A stretch of DNA of 15,600 bases from contig CAWDMB010000018.1 of assembly GCA_963803375.1 (NCBI GenBank), positions 1 through 15,600 of the forward strand, written 5' to 3'. The notes under the pieces are model-generated. The model made no database searches. It was not told the DNA's origin and worked only from the letters and a program-made list of their open reading frames with translations. Of the stretch, positions 1 through 9,196 are shown piece after piece (within the stretch, counting starts at the first letter, position 1; every line of letters starts with the position of its first letter). The position numbers and the translations under genes were made by a program. Source of the stretch: JAOPZW01 sp963803375. Lineage in GTDB: Bacteria; Actinomycetota; Thermoleophilia; Solirubrobacterales; Solirubrobacteraceae.

Positions 1-468
1 TGGGCCCTGTTCGCCCTCGGGGCGGTCACGATCTTCGTCGGCACCGCGGCCACAGCGTCCGGGCCGCATGCCGGCGGCTCGGGCACCGGTGACGTCGTCC
101 ATCGGCTGAGCTTCAAGGGGGCCGACACCGTGACGTGGATCATCGGCCGCCACGGTGTCCTGGCGGCGCTGCTCGGCGTTCTCGCCGTGGCGACGTGGCT
201 GCTCGCACGCGTTCGTGGGGCCGACCGCGAGCTCCAGGGCCGATTGACGCGGATCTGCCTCCTCATCGCGCTGCAGGGCGTGCTAGGGATCGTGCAGTAC
301 CAGCTCGAGCTGCCCTCGGAGCTGGTCTGGGTCCACGTCTGCCTCGCCACGCTGGTGTGGGTGGGGATCGTCCTCGCGGCCGTGCAGTCGGGATCGCCCT
401 TCGGGGCGTTGCGAGTGCAATCGGCGCAAAGTGCGCGACGTTCGGTGGGCTCCGTCGTGCGCTCCTGA
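1..468 (+). CDS. ctaA: Heme A synthase, COX15/CtaA family (3' part only)
   Basis: The frame is open from the first base, so the start lies outside the window and about 155 C-terminal residues are seen. The family oxidises heme O to heme A in the membrane for aa3-type cytochrome oxidase. Visible hallmarks are a hydrophobic segment, then ATASGPHAGG, VVHRLSF and GRHGVLAALLGV, a helix reading GVLGIVQY, and a last helix with WVHVCLATLVW. The histidines in GRHG and WVH sit where the family has heme-ligating histidines in its C-terminal four-helix bundle. The tail after the last helix is short and basic. The stop is TGA at 466-468. The next + strand gene starts 65 bases later. The family is clear, but activity cannot be judged without the N-terminal half. 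Confidence 0.85.
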   Translation, partial: WALFALGAVTIFVGTAATASGPHAGGSGTGDVVHRLSFKGADTVTWIIGRHGVLAALLGVLAVATWLLARVRGADRELQGRLTRICLLIALQGVLGIVQYQLELPSELVWVHVCLATLVWVGIVLAAVQSGSPFGALRVQSAQSARRSVGSVVRS

Positions 469-533
469 GTGGCCGCGATAGCGTCCACGACCCCGAAGGG
501 GGTAGCTTTCGACCGTCGGCGCCTACAGGACAT

Positions 534-2102
534 ATGCACGCTCACGACTGGACCACCCTCCGCCGCTTCGTCCTGGCGATGACGCTGACGGCGGCGGTCT
601 TGGGGTGGTGCGACGGCCGCGCGAGCGCCGGAAGCTACGGCATGTACCAGTGCCGCGACGCGTCGGGGCGACCGACGAGCATCCGGACGGACTGGCAGTT
701 CTACGCGTGGCCCGGCGGCCGGCTCTACAACGTCTGCGCGACGCGCGGCGACTTCGGGATCATGCAGACGCCGTCTGGCCAGACGGGCAACGAAGGGCAG
801 ACTCGGATCGCGATCGCGGTTCCCGCGTCCGCGCCGCACGTGTCCTTCGCGCGAGTCACCGTGAAGGCGATGATCGCCCCGAAGACCGGCGGTCCCCTAA
901 GCCACGGGTGGGTGACCGTGTGGAGCGACGATCAGGAGGTCACCAACCAGCCGCTCGCCGACGGTCCTACCGGGTGGATTAACCGCGTCGACACGCCCCT
1001 CGGGGGCAGTACGCCAGCGGGCGCGCGATCCATGGCCATCAGCGTGGCCTGCTTCGAGAGTTGTCAGTTCTCACCCTGGGAAAGCGCCCAGATCCAGCAG
1101 GCCGTCTTCACCCTCGTCGAGGACGTGGCGCCGGTGGTCGGGGGCGTCGGTGGGTCCGTGATCGAGGCGGGGGCGCGACGAGGACTCGAGACGCTGACGT
1201 ACGACGTCGCGGACGCCGATTCGGGCGTGCGGGCGACGACGGCCCTGGTCGATGGCGCGCCGGTCGCCGTCGATGACCTTTCGGCGGCGTGTCATTACGA
1301 CGACTTCGCGCCGTGTCCGACGAGCGCTCCTGACCGCCTCGTCGGGATCGACACGCGGCGGCTGGCGGCGGGGGCGCACCGGCTCATCCTGCGTAGCGAG
1401 GACGCGGCGGGGAATGTCGCGCTCAAGGACGTCGGGAGCTTCCTCGTCGCTGCCGGGGCGCCGGCGCGGCTCGTGCCGACCGCGAAGCTGAGGGCGCGCT
1501 ACGCGGTGACGCTCAAGCCGACGCGGACGCTGCGGTGGAATCAGCGGTTCCGCACGCGCGGGCGGCTGGTCGCGCTCGACGGTCGGCCGCTGGGTGGGGT
1601 GCGGGTGCTCGCGACGGCGCCGGCGGCGCGCGGCCGGGCGACGCGGACGGTCGCCTCGGCCAGGACGCGGCGGGACGGGTCGTGGGCGATGGTGCTGCGG
1701 GCGCGGTTTCCGTCGGGGCGGGTGCGGTTCCTCTACGTCGACGGTCATGGCGGGGGCGCGTCGGCGCGGCTGACCGCGAAGGTCCGGGCGGGTGTGCGCC
1801 TGCGCGCCGCGCGGCATGTCGTTGCGCCCTATGGGCGCATCGTGCTCGCCGGCCGGCTGCTCGGCGGCCCGGTGCCGCGGCGCGGGAAGGTCGTCGAGCT
1901 TCAGGCGCGCGGGCGCGGCGAGCAGCGCTGGATCACCTTCAAGACCGTCCGTTCGGATCGGCGTGGGCGCTTTCGCGCGGCGCATCGCCTGCGCCAGGGC
2001 TATCGCAACGTCGTTTACGAGTTCCGGGCCGTCTCGCGCTTCGAGGCCGGGTACCCCTACGAGTCCGGCGCCTCCGCCGTCGAACGCGTCGCCGTCCGGT
2101 AG
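534..2102 (+). CDS. Secreted surface protein with Ig-like/carboxypeptidase-regulatory-like C-terminal repeats
   Basis: This is a 522-residue protein of no known specific function. The ATG at 534 was chosen because it opens a clear signal peptide: basic TLRR, a hydrophobic stretch at residues 12-25, and a likely signal peptidase I site after ASA at residue 32. AGGA sits only 3 bases before the ATG, so the ribosome site is weak. The mature part has a domain of about 190 residues with paired cysteines (YQC, YNVC, ACFESC). A segment follows with DADSG and RSEDAAGN, as in bacterial Ig-like repeats. The last 200 residues are basic and repetitive (TRRDGSW, SDRRGRF), like carboxypeptidase-regulatory or filamin-type beta modules. 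Such proteins are frequent in Solirubrobacterales. No sortase motif or membrane anchor is seen. The frame is also open upstream to 135, but that stretch overlaps ctaA and looks non-coding. Confidence 0.8.
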   Translation: MHAHDWTTLRRFVLAMTLTAAVLGWCDGRASAGSYGMYQCRDASGRPTSIRTDWQFYAWPGGRLYNVCATRGDFGIMQTPSGQTGNEGQTRIAIAVPASAPHVSFARVTVKAMIAPKTGGPLSHGWVTVWSDDQEVTNQPLADGPTGWINRVDTPLGGSTPAGARSMAISVACFESCQFSPWESAQIQQAVFTLVEDVAPVVGGVGGSVIEAGARRGLETLTYDVADADSGVRATTALVDGAPVAVDDLSAACHYDDFAPCPTSAPDRLVGIDTRRLAAGAHRLILRSEDAAGNVALKDVGSFLVAAGAPARLVPTAKLRARYAVTLKPTRTLRWNQRFRTRGRLVALDGRPLGGVRVLATAPAARGRATRTVASARTRRDGSWAMVLRARFPSGRVRFLYVDGHGGGASARLTAKVRAGVRLRAARHVVAPYGRIVLAGRLLGGPVPRRGKVVELQARGRGEQRWITFKTVRSDRRGRFRAAHRLRQGYRNVVYEFRAVSRFEAGYPYESGASAVERVAVR

Positions 2103-2137
2103 CTGCGAACGACGGCGCGCGCTCGGCCGCGAAGCGC

Positions 2138-2287
2138 TCAGGTGAGCACGCGTTCGAGCGCCGCAGCGACGACGACGAGCGCGGCGACCCACCGGCCCGA
2201 CCGCGGCAGGACGAGCCTGCGCCTGCGCGCCCGTCGACGGGCGAGGTCACGGCGCGACAGCGTGCTGACGTAGATCGGGCCCGGCAT
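2138..2287 (-). CDS. Likely small basic protein with one hydrophobic segment (49 aa)
   Basis: I do not recognise the family. The frame starts at ATG 2287 and ends at TGA 2138. A strong AGGAGG (2297-2292) stands 4 bases before the ATG. The protein opens MPGPIYVSTLSRRDL, continues with an arginine-rich stretch (residues 12-24, ARRRARRRR) and ends in a hydrophobic segment, WVAALVVVAAALERVL, at residues 33-48. This looks like a tiny membrane-associated protein with a positive N-terminal side. It lies 90 bases after the phosphatase stop on the same strand, so it may be the last gene of that unit, and it fills most of the gap to the convergent surface-protein gene. The main doubt is that any GC-rich stretch can carry a frame this short. 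The ribosome site and the non-random composition are the evidence for it. Confidence 0.45.
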   Translation of the reverse strand: MPGPIYVSTLSRRDLARRRARRRRLVLPRSGRWVAALVVVAAALERVLT

Positions 2288-2377
2288 CCCTCCTCCTCGG
2301 CGACGGATGCCACAGCCTCGGCGCGCCGCGCGTCAACCGTCGCGGTGCGATCATGCCGCACGCTGCGGACGTTTCGG

Positions 2378-4978
2378 TCAGGCGGGGCTGCCCTCGGCCG
2401 CCGCGAGCAGCGCGCCCGCGGACGCCGGCCCGTCGGTCGCCTGCAGGACGAGCAGCGCGACGTCATCGCGCTGCTCGTCGGCCTCGAAGGCCTCGAGCGC
2501 CGCGTCGACGCGCGTGGCCACCTCGTCGGCGTCGAGCGCGTGGGCCTCCGTGAGCACGGCCGCGAGCCGGTGCGCGCCGAAGCGCCCCGCGGCGCCGCGC
2601 GCGTCGGTGACCCCGTCGGTGTAGAGGACGAGGCTCTGGCCCCGGGCCAGCGGGACGCGGCGCTCGCCCCAGACGCCGTCGTCGAAGGCCCCGAGCAGCG
2701 GCCCCGAGCCGCCGATCGGCTCGACGCGCCCGTCGGCCAGCAGGTAGGGCGGCGGATGGCCGCCGCAGGCGACGACGACGCCGATCGCTCCCTCCGGGCC
2801 GTGCTCGATGCGCGCGCAGACCGCCGTGCACAGCTGGCGGCGGTCCGGGTCGACGGCCAAGGCGGCGTTGAGGCGTCGCAGGACCGCGGCCGGCGAGCGC
2901 TCGTACATCGCGGCCGTGCGCATCGTGAACCGCGCCAGCGAGGTCGTGGCCGCCGCGGTCGGGCCCTTGCCGGTCACGTCGCCGATGACGACGACCCACG
3001 CGTCGCCGACGCCGAAGACGTCGTAGAAGTCGCCGCCGACGTCCGTCGCCTCGCCGGCGGCCCGGAAGCGGGCGGCGATCGTCAGGCCCGGGACGAGCGG
3101 CAGCCGCGGCGGCAGCAGGCTGCGCTGCAGCGTCGTCGCGATGTGCGAGCGCGCCGCGTGGACCTGCGCGTTGGCGACCGCGATCCCGGCCCTACGCCCG
3201 AGCTCCTCGGCCAGCGCGACCTCGCTCGGCCCGAGGACGCGGCCCGACTGCGCGGTGGCGAGCGTGACGATCCCGAGCACGCGGTCGCCGGCCGTCATCG
3301 GCACGACGACGAGCGAGCGCGTCTCGCTGGCTCGCAGCGCCGCGAGCGCCTCGGGGTCGCCGCGCGTCCAGACCTCGAGCTCGTCCTCCGCGACCCGCGG
3401 CACGTGCACGGTCGCCCCCGTGCGCACGACCTCCGCGAGCGAGGCCGGCTCGCCCTCGCGCAGCGGCAGCGCCGCCAGGACACGGTCGAGGACGTCGCGG
3501 CGGTCGTCGTCGGCGGCGAGCGCCCGCCGGCGCAGCGCGCCACGCTCGTCGCGCACGTCGACGCAGCACCAGTCGGCGATCTCGGGCACGACGGCCCACG
3601 CCACCTTGGCGAACGTCGCCTCCATGTCCAGCGACGACGAGACGAGCTTGCTGGCCACCGAGAGGAAGCGCTGCTGCCGGGCGGCCCGGCGCTCTTCGGT
3701 GACGTCCTCGATGACGTTGACCACGAGCCGGCGGTCGTTCTCGTCGTCGAGCGGGCTCGACTTCGTCAGCAGCCAGCGCTCCTCGCCGCCGGCCTTCGTG
3801 ATCCGGCGCACGAGCGTCGGCTCGGGGACGCGGCCCGCCGCCGCCTGCAGGCGCGGAAAGCGCTGCGCGCTGAAGCGCCGCCCGTCCTCGTCGAGCAGGA
3901 TGTAGCGGTCGAGGATCTCGGCGACCGGCGTGGCCACGAGCTCCTCCGGCGTCGCCGCGCCGAGGAGGGCGGCGGCGGCCTGGTTGGCGAAGACGAGCGT
4001 GCCGTCGGGCCGCTGCACCGTGACCGCCTCGCCGAGGTTCTCGAGCACCGCCTCCAGGCGCCGCTCGGTCCCCCTGAGCTCGGCGAAGAGCCGCGCGTTG
4101 TCGAGCGCGAGCGCGGCCCGGCGGGCCGTCTCGCCGGCGAGCTCGAGGTCGTCCTCGTCGTAGGCGTTCTGGCCGGCGAAGCGCAGGAACGAGAGCACGC
4201 CGAGCGTGCGCCCCCGCGCGACGAGCGGGACGACGACGGCGGACGTGTAGCGCATGCGCAGCATCAGCCGCAGGTGCTCCTCGGAGCTCGCGAAGCGCTG
4301 CAGGTCGCGCGCCGGCAGCTCGGGCAGGAGCCGGGGCTCGCCGGTGCGCGCGGCCTCGGCGACGGGGTGATCGGAGTCCCGGAGCAGCGGGAACTGCTCG
4401 CGGATCGTCCGCAGGGCCTCGGCCGTGCGGGGATCGGAGGCGAAGACGGCGGCTCCGCGCACGGCGCCGTCGTCGGCGACGAGATCGACGATGCACAGCT
4501 CGGCCATGTCGGGGACGGCGAGGCGGACGATCTCGTCGAGCATCGCGCCCGGCTCGGGCGGCGCCTCGAGCAGCCGGCTCGCGCGGTCCAGGAAGTCGGC
4601 GCGCACGCGCGCGCGGCGCTCGACCGCGAGGACCGTGGCGGCCGCCCCGGCCGCGCGCTCGAACCGCCGCCGGGCCGCCGCGCCGGTCACGGCGAGCGCT
4701 CCGCCGGCCGCGACGACGGCGGTCTCGACGAGGTGGTCGGTGCTGCCGGCGTCGTCGTCGGTCACGCCGAGCAGGGCGCACGCGGCGACGGCGAGGGCGG
4801 CGACGAGCGCCGTCGCGCGCGGGGTGGCTCCGAGCGCCGCGACGAGCGGGCCGACGACGAGCAGCGGCCGCAGCACGGTGCTCCCGGCGAGCGCCGCGTC
4901 GAGCAGCGCCACGGCGGCGACGAGCGCCACGCCCGCGCCGGCCGCGGCGGCCTGCCGGTTCCGTCGCCCGAACCACAC
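2378..4978 (-). CDS. Membrane-anchored GAF-PAS-GAF serine/threonine phosphatase (SpoIIE/RsbU type PP2C)
   Basis: This 866-residue sensor phosphatase probably dephosphorylates an anti-sigma-factor antagonist. Residues 13-100 hold about four hydrophobic helices. A GAF domain follows (about 130-298), then a PAS domain (about 305-430, with EAVTVQRPDGTLVFANQAA), a second GAF domain (about 440-605) and a C-terminal SpoIIE-type PP2C domain (about 610-848). Its metal-binding and catalytic signatures are present: LQRSLLPP at 617-624, GGDFYD at 648-653, GDVTGKG at 666-672, YTDGVTDA at 786-793 and RDD at 837-839. The phosphatase should therefore be active. The start is GTG at 4978, with an in-frame TAG only five codons upstream. 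No Shine-Dalgarno sequence is suitably spaced, and a TAGGAT box lies 9 bases upstream, so a leaderless start is likely. No kinase, anti-sigma or STAS-domain partner gene lies nearby, so its target is unknown. Confidence 0.9.
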   Translation of the reverse strand: MWFGRRNRQAAAAGAGVALVAAVALLDAALAGSTVLRPLLVVGPLVAALGATPRATALVAALAVAACALLGVTDDDAGSTDHLVETAVVAAGGALAVTGAAARRRFERAAGAAATVLAVERRARVRADFLDRASRLLEAPPEPGAMLDEIVRLAVPDMAELCIVDLVADDGAVRGAAVFASDPRTAEALRTIREQFPLLRDSDHPVAEAARTGEPRLLPELPARDLQRFASSEEHLRLMLRMRYTSAVVVPLVARGRTLGVLSFLRFAGQNAYDEDDLELAGETARRAALALDNARLFAELRGTERRLEAVLENLGEAVTVQRPDGTLVFANQAAAALLGAATPEELVATPVAEILDRYILLDEDGRRFSAQRFPRLQAAAGRVPEPTLVRRITKAGGEERWLLTKSSPLDDENDRRLVVNVIEDVTEERRAARQQRFLSVASKLVSSSLDMEATFAKVAWAVVPEIADWCCVDVRDERGALRRRALAADDDRRDVLDRVLAALPLREGEPASLAEVVRTGATVHVPRVAEDELEVWTRGDPEALAALRASETRSLVVVPMTAGDRVLGIVTLATAQSGRVLGPSEVALAEELGRRAGIAVANAQVHAARSHIATTLQRSLLPPRLPLVPGLTIAARFRAAGEATDVGGDFYDVFGVGDAWVVVIGDVTGKGPTAAATTSLARFTMRTAAMYERSPAAVLRRLNAALAVDPDRRQLCTAVCARIEHGPEGAIGVVVACGGHPPPYLLADGRVEPIGGSGPLLGAFDDGVWGERRVPLARGQSLVLYTDGVTDARGAAGRFGAHRLAAVLTEAHALDADEVATRVDAALEAFEADEQRDDVALLVLQATDGPASAGALLAAAEGSPA

Positions 4979-5012
4979 CTCCGGGCGATCCTAGTTCGTC
5001 CGGAGGTGTGGT
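4972..5012 (-). promoter_or_regulatory. Perfect 13-bp inverted repeat over the phosphatase start
   Basis: The arms ACCACACCTCCGG (4972-4984) and CCGGAGGTGTGGT (5000-5012) are exact reverse complements with a 15-base spacer. On the - strand the repeat begins 24 bases after the lon stop. Its second arm contains GGAGG and the GTG start codon (4978-4976) of the phosphatase. The spacer contains TAGGAT (4993-4988), which fits the actinobacterial -10 consensus TANNNT. A transcript reading through from lon could fold this into a very stable hairpin, acting as a terminator or hiding the start codon. A transcript starting at the internal box would lack the first arm. There is no T-run after it. The repeat is seen; its roles are inferred. 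Confidence 0.6.
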
Positions 5013-5036
5013 CGCAGGCTTTGCGGAGCCGGTGGC

Positions 5037-7328
<2,292 letters not shown>

Positions 7329-7349
7329 GGTCAACCTTTGGAGAACTCA

Positions 7350-7395
7350 AACGTTGCTCGCGCAATGGTAGCAGTGATCTTAGTCGGCGCAATGC
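7350..7395 (-). promoter_or_regulatory. Candidate lon promoter and short repeats
   Basis: On the - strand the octamer CATTGCGC occurs twice, at 7394-7387 and 7367-7360, exactly 27 bases apart. The first copy contains TTGCGC. After a 16-base spacer comes TACCAT, a fair -35/-10 pair of the housekeeping type with the -10 at about 7370-7365. The second copy overlaps this -10. A small palindrome TTGC-N4-GCAA lies at 7354-7365. I looked for the HspR HAIR repeat that controls lon in some actinobacteria and did not find it. The role of the repeats is unknown. Confidence 0.35.
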
Positions 7396-7419
7396 AGATC
7401 TGAACGCGGATCCGTCCGG

Positions 7420-7431
7420 TAGGGTCCGCGC
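7420..7431 (+). promoter_or_regulatory. -10 box for a leaderless GTG start
   Basis: TAGGGT (7420-7425) matches the TANNNT -10 consensus and is followed by six bases and then the GTG at 7432. That spacing puts the transcription start on or next to the start codon. No Shine-Dalgarno sequence precedes the GTG, which supports leaderless translation. No good -35 is seen. Confidence 0.5.
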
Positions 7432-7662
7432 GTGCCGATCGCTCCCGGCGACCTCGTCCTCTGCTCGGCGCGCGGGCGCGTCTTCCACGCCGAGGTGCGC
7501 GGCACGGTCGTCGGCGGCCTGCGCGTCGCGCCGCTCGAGCGCGCCGTCGGCGTGCGCACGGTGAGGGCGGCCGAGGTCGTCGCGCACTGGGCGCGCCAGC
7601 CGGCGCCCAACGCGGCGCCGGACCGCGCCCAGGCGAGTTTCGACCACCTCCTGGACCCGTAG
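7432..7662 (+). CDS. Small conserved-looking protein divergent from lon (76 aa)
   Basis: I do not recognise a named family. The GTG start at 7432 gives a 76-residue protein. Residues 5-50 alternate short hydrophobic stretches with turns (GDLVLCSARGRVFHAEV, then GGLRVAPLERAVGVRTV), a pattern that suggests a small SH3-like or Tudor-like beta barrel. A short helical segment (RAAEVVAHWAR) and a polar tail follow. There is no signal peptide or membrane segment, so it is probably cytosolic. The start looks leaderless. It lies 103 bases from the lon start in the opposite direction, so the two promoters share this gap. Third-position bias and the sensible fold pattern argue that it is real; the function is unknown. 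Confidence 0.65.
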   Translation: MPIAPGDLVLCSARGRVFHAEVRGTVVGGLRVAPLERAVGVRTVRAAEVVAHWARQPAPNAAPDRAQASFDHLLDP

Positions 7663-7675
7663 CCCGGCCGGGTCC
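7653..7675 (+). terminator. Hairpin at the end of the small gene
   Basis: GGACCCG (7653-7659) pairs with CGGGTCC (7669-7675) across a 9-base loop. The hairpin spans the TAG stop codon at 7660-7662. There is no T-run, so it would be a GC-rich terminator without a U tract, or simply a 3'-end stabiliser. Confidence 0.3.
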
Positions 7676-7735
7676 CGGGTGCGCATGGCGCAGGGCGGCC
7701 TGGAAGGCGTCGCGGACGCGCGGGAACCGCGTGAA

Positions 7736-7747
7736 TAAGCTGCTCGC
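7736..7747 (+). promoter_or_regulatory. -10 box for a second leaderless GTG start
   Basis: TAAGCT (7736-7741) fits TANNNT and is separated by exactly six bases from the GTG at 7748, the same geometry as at 7420. No Shine-Dalgarno sequence is present. A leaderless transcript for the acetyltransferase gene is inferred. Confidence 0.5.
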
Positions 7748-8515
7748 GTGACGGCTGGCGGCAGCTCGGACGCCGACACGGTGGACCGCGCGCGGGCGTG
7801 GCACCACGGTCGGCACGCCGCGGTGTGTGACGTGGTCGAGCCGTGGGCGCATGGCACCGTGGTGCGCGCCACCCGCTACCCGAGCTACTACGACTTCAAC
7901 CTGGTCAGGGTCGAAGAGGACCCGGCGATGAGCCTCGAGGCCCTCGTGGCTGTTGCCGACGAGGCGCTCGCGGGGCTCGAGCACCGGCGCTTGGACTTCG
8001 AGGTCCTCGACGTCGCCGAGGCGCTACGGCGCGGTTTCGAGGCCAGGGGTTGGAGGGCCCTGCGCTTGCTGTTGATGCGACAGGAAATCGCGCCGCCGCC
8101 CGGACCCGACGTAGTCGTGGAGGAGGTCCCTTACGACTCGGTGCGCGAGCTGCGGGTCGCCTGGTACCGCGAGGATTTCCCCGACCAGGATCCGGGCGGC
8201 TATCACGCTCAGGCGCGGGAAGTCGCGCTGCGCCGCGGCGCTCAGGTTCTCGCTGTGCGAAGAGAGCGCGCGCCGGTGGCCTTCGCGCAGCTCGAGCGCG
8301 ACGGCGCTGCGGCCGAGATCACGGAGGTCTACGTGCAACCGGAACACCGTGGCGACGGGCTCGGCACGGCGCTCACCCGCGCGGCGATCGAAGCGGTGAG
8401 CTCCGTTCGGGACCTTTGGATCGGCGCCGACGACGAGGACCGGCCGAAGGAGCTGTACGCACGTCTCGGCTTTCGGCCGGTCTGGACGGCGATGGAGTTC
8501 ACGCTGCTGCCGTGA
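7748..8515 (+). CDS. GNAT family N-acetyltransferase
   Basis: This 255-residue protein should move an acetyl group from acetyl-CoA to an amine; the acceptor is unknown. The acetyl-CoA-binding motif is clear at residues 194-209, VYVQPEHRGDGLGTAL, which fits the Q/RxxGxG/A pattern. It is followed by YARLGFRP at 237-244, the usual closing GNAT motif. The first 115 residues (ending LRLLLMRQE) resemble a degenerate N-terminal GNAT half, so this may be a two-lobed enzyme with only one working site. The GTG at 7748 was chosen because of the adjacent -10 box and the lack of a better start. It stands between a small + strand gene and rfbC, with 60 bases before the next start. No operon partner suggests the substrate. 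Confidence 0.85.
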   Translation: MTAGGSSDADTVDRARAWHHGRHAAVCDVVEPWAHGTVVRATRYPSYYDFNLVRVEEDPAMSLEALVAVADEALAGLEHRRLDFEVLDVAEALRRGFEARGWRALRLLLMRQEIAPPPGPDVVVEEVPYDSVRELRVAWYREDFPDQDPGGYHAQAREVALRRGAQVLAVRRERAPVAFAQLERDGAAAEITEVYVQPEHRGDGLGTALTRAAIEAVSSVRDLWIGADDEDRPKELYARLGFRPVWTAMEFTLLP

Positions 8516-8575
8516 GCCGGCGTGTGGTCGCTACCGCGCCGCGCGAACGCCTCGATCCTGGTTGGATGCTCCGCC

Positions 8576-9151
8576 GTGCCCGACCGCTTCAGGCAACTCG
8601 AGACGACGCTCGACGGGCCGATCCTGATCGCGCCCGCCGCCTTCGGCGACGAGCGCGGCTTCTTCGCGGAGACCTACCGGCGCAGCGACTTCGTGGCCCT
8701 CGGCGTCCCCGAGGAGATGGTCCAGGACAACCATTCGCGATCCCGCCACGGGGTCGTGCGCGGCCTGCACTTCCAGGTCGGGCGCGGCGCGGGCAAGCTC
8801 GTGCGCTGCGCGCGCGGGGCGATCTGGGACGTCGCCGTCGACCTGCGCCGGGGCTCGCCGGCGTACGGGCGCTGGGAGGGCTTCGAGCTCTCCGACGAGA
8901 ACATGCGCATGATCTACGTCCCGCCGGGCTTCGCGCACGGCTTCTGCGTGCTCTCGGACGTCGGTGACGTGCTCTACAAGCAGGACGCCTACTTCGTGGA
9001 CGTGACCGAGCGCGGGATCCGCTACGACGACCCCGACGTCGCGGTCGCCTGGCCGCTGCCCGTCGAGGAGCTCATCCCCTCCCGGCGCGACGCCGAGGCG
9101 CCGCTGCTGCGCGACGTCGCCGACGAGCTGCCGTTCGCCTACGTCGGCTGA
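8576..9151 (+). CDS. rfbC: dTDP-4-dehydrorhamnose 3,5-epimerase (RmlC) family
   Basis: This 191-residue cupin-fold sugar epimerase is close to the usual RmlC length. In the dTDP-rhamnose pathway RmlC epimerises C3 and C5 of dTDP-4-keto-6-deoxyglucose. Recognisable elements are NHSRSRHGVVRGLHFQ with catalytic His65, Lys74 in GKLVR, DVAVDLRRGSP, VPPGFAHGF, Tyr134 and Tyr139 in VLYKQDAYF, DDPDVAVAWP, and Asp172, which fits the partner of the His-Asp pair. All expected active-site residues are present. The GTG at 8576 is where the homologous sequence begins; the frame is open to 8522 but that extension looks like spacer. No good Shine-Dalgarno sequence is seen. The other rml genes are not in the window, so a related nucleotide-sugar epimerase role is possible. 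Confidence 0.88.
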   Translation: MPDRFRQLETTLDGPILIAPAAFGDERGFFAETYRRSDFVALGVPEEMVQDNHSRSRHGVVRGLHFQVGRGAGKLVRCARGAIWDVAVDLRRGSPAYGRWEGFELSDENMRMIYVPPGFAHGFCVLSDVGDVLYKQDAYFVDVTERGIRYDDPDVAVAWPLPVEELIPSRRDAEAPLLRDVADELPFAYVG

Positions 9152-9163
9152 GCCGAGAGCCTG

Positions 9164-9195
9164 CCAGGTGCCCTGGGGACGCCCGCATCGGGTCC
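9164..9195. terminator. Candidate terminator between convergent genes
   Basis: Two small hairpins lie in the 45 bases between the convergent ends. One is CCAGG-TGC-CCTGG at 9164-9176. The other is GGA..CCCG-CAT-CGGG-TCC at 9177-9195, with a two-base bulge. The position suits a two-way terminator, but no T-run is present. Confidence 0.35.
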
Positions 9196-9196
9196 G

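Noticed and set aside
135..533. N-terminal extension of the surface-protein frame
   Set aside because: It overlaps ctaA in another frame and is Arg/Pro-rich, and a clear signal peptide begins at 534.
7332..7334. TTG as the lon start
   Set aside because: AAAGG would directly abut the TTG; it is properly spaced for the ATG at 7328.
7341..7360. HspR-type HAIR element upstream of lon (TTTGAGT seen at 7352-7346)
   Set aside because: Only one half-site resembles the motif; the second inverted half at the required spacing is absent.
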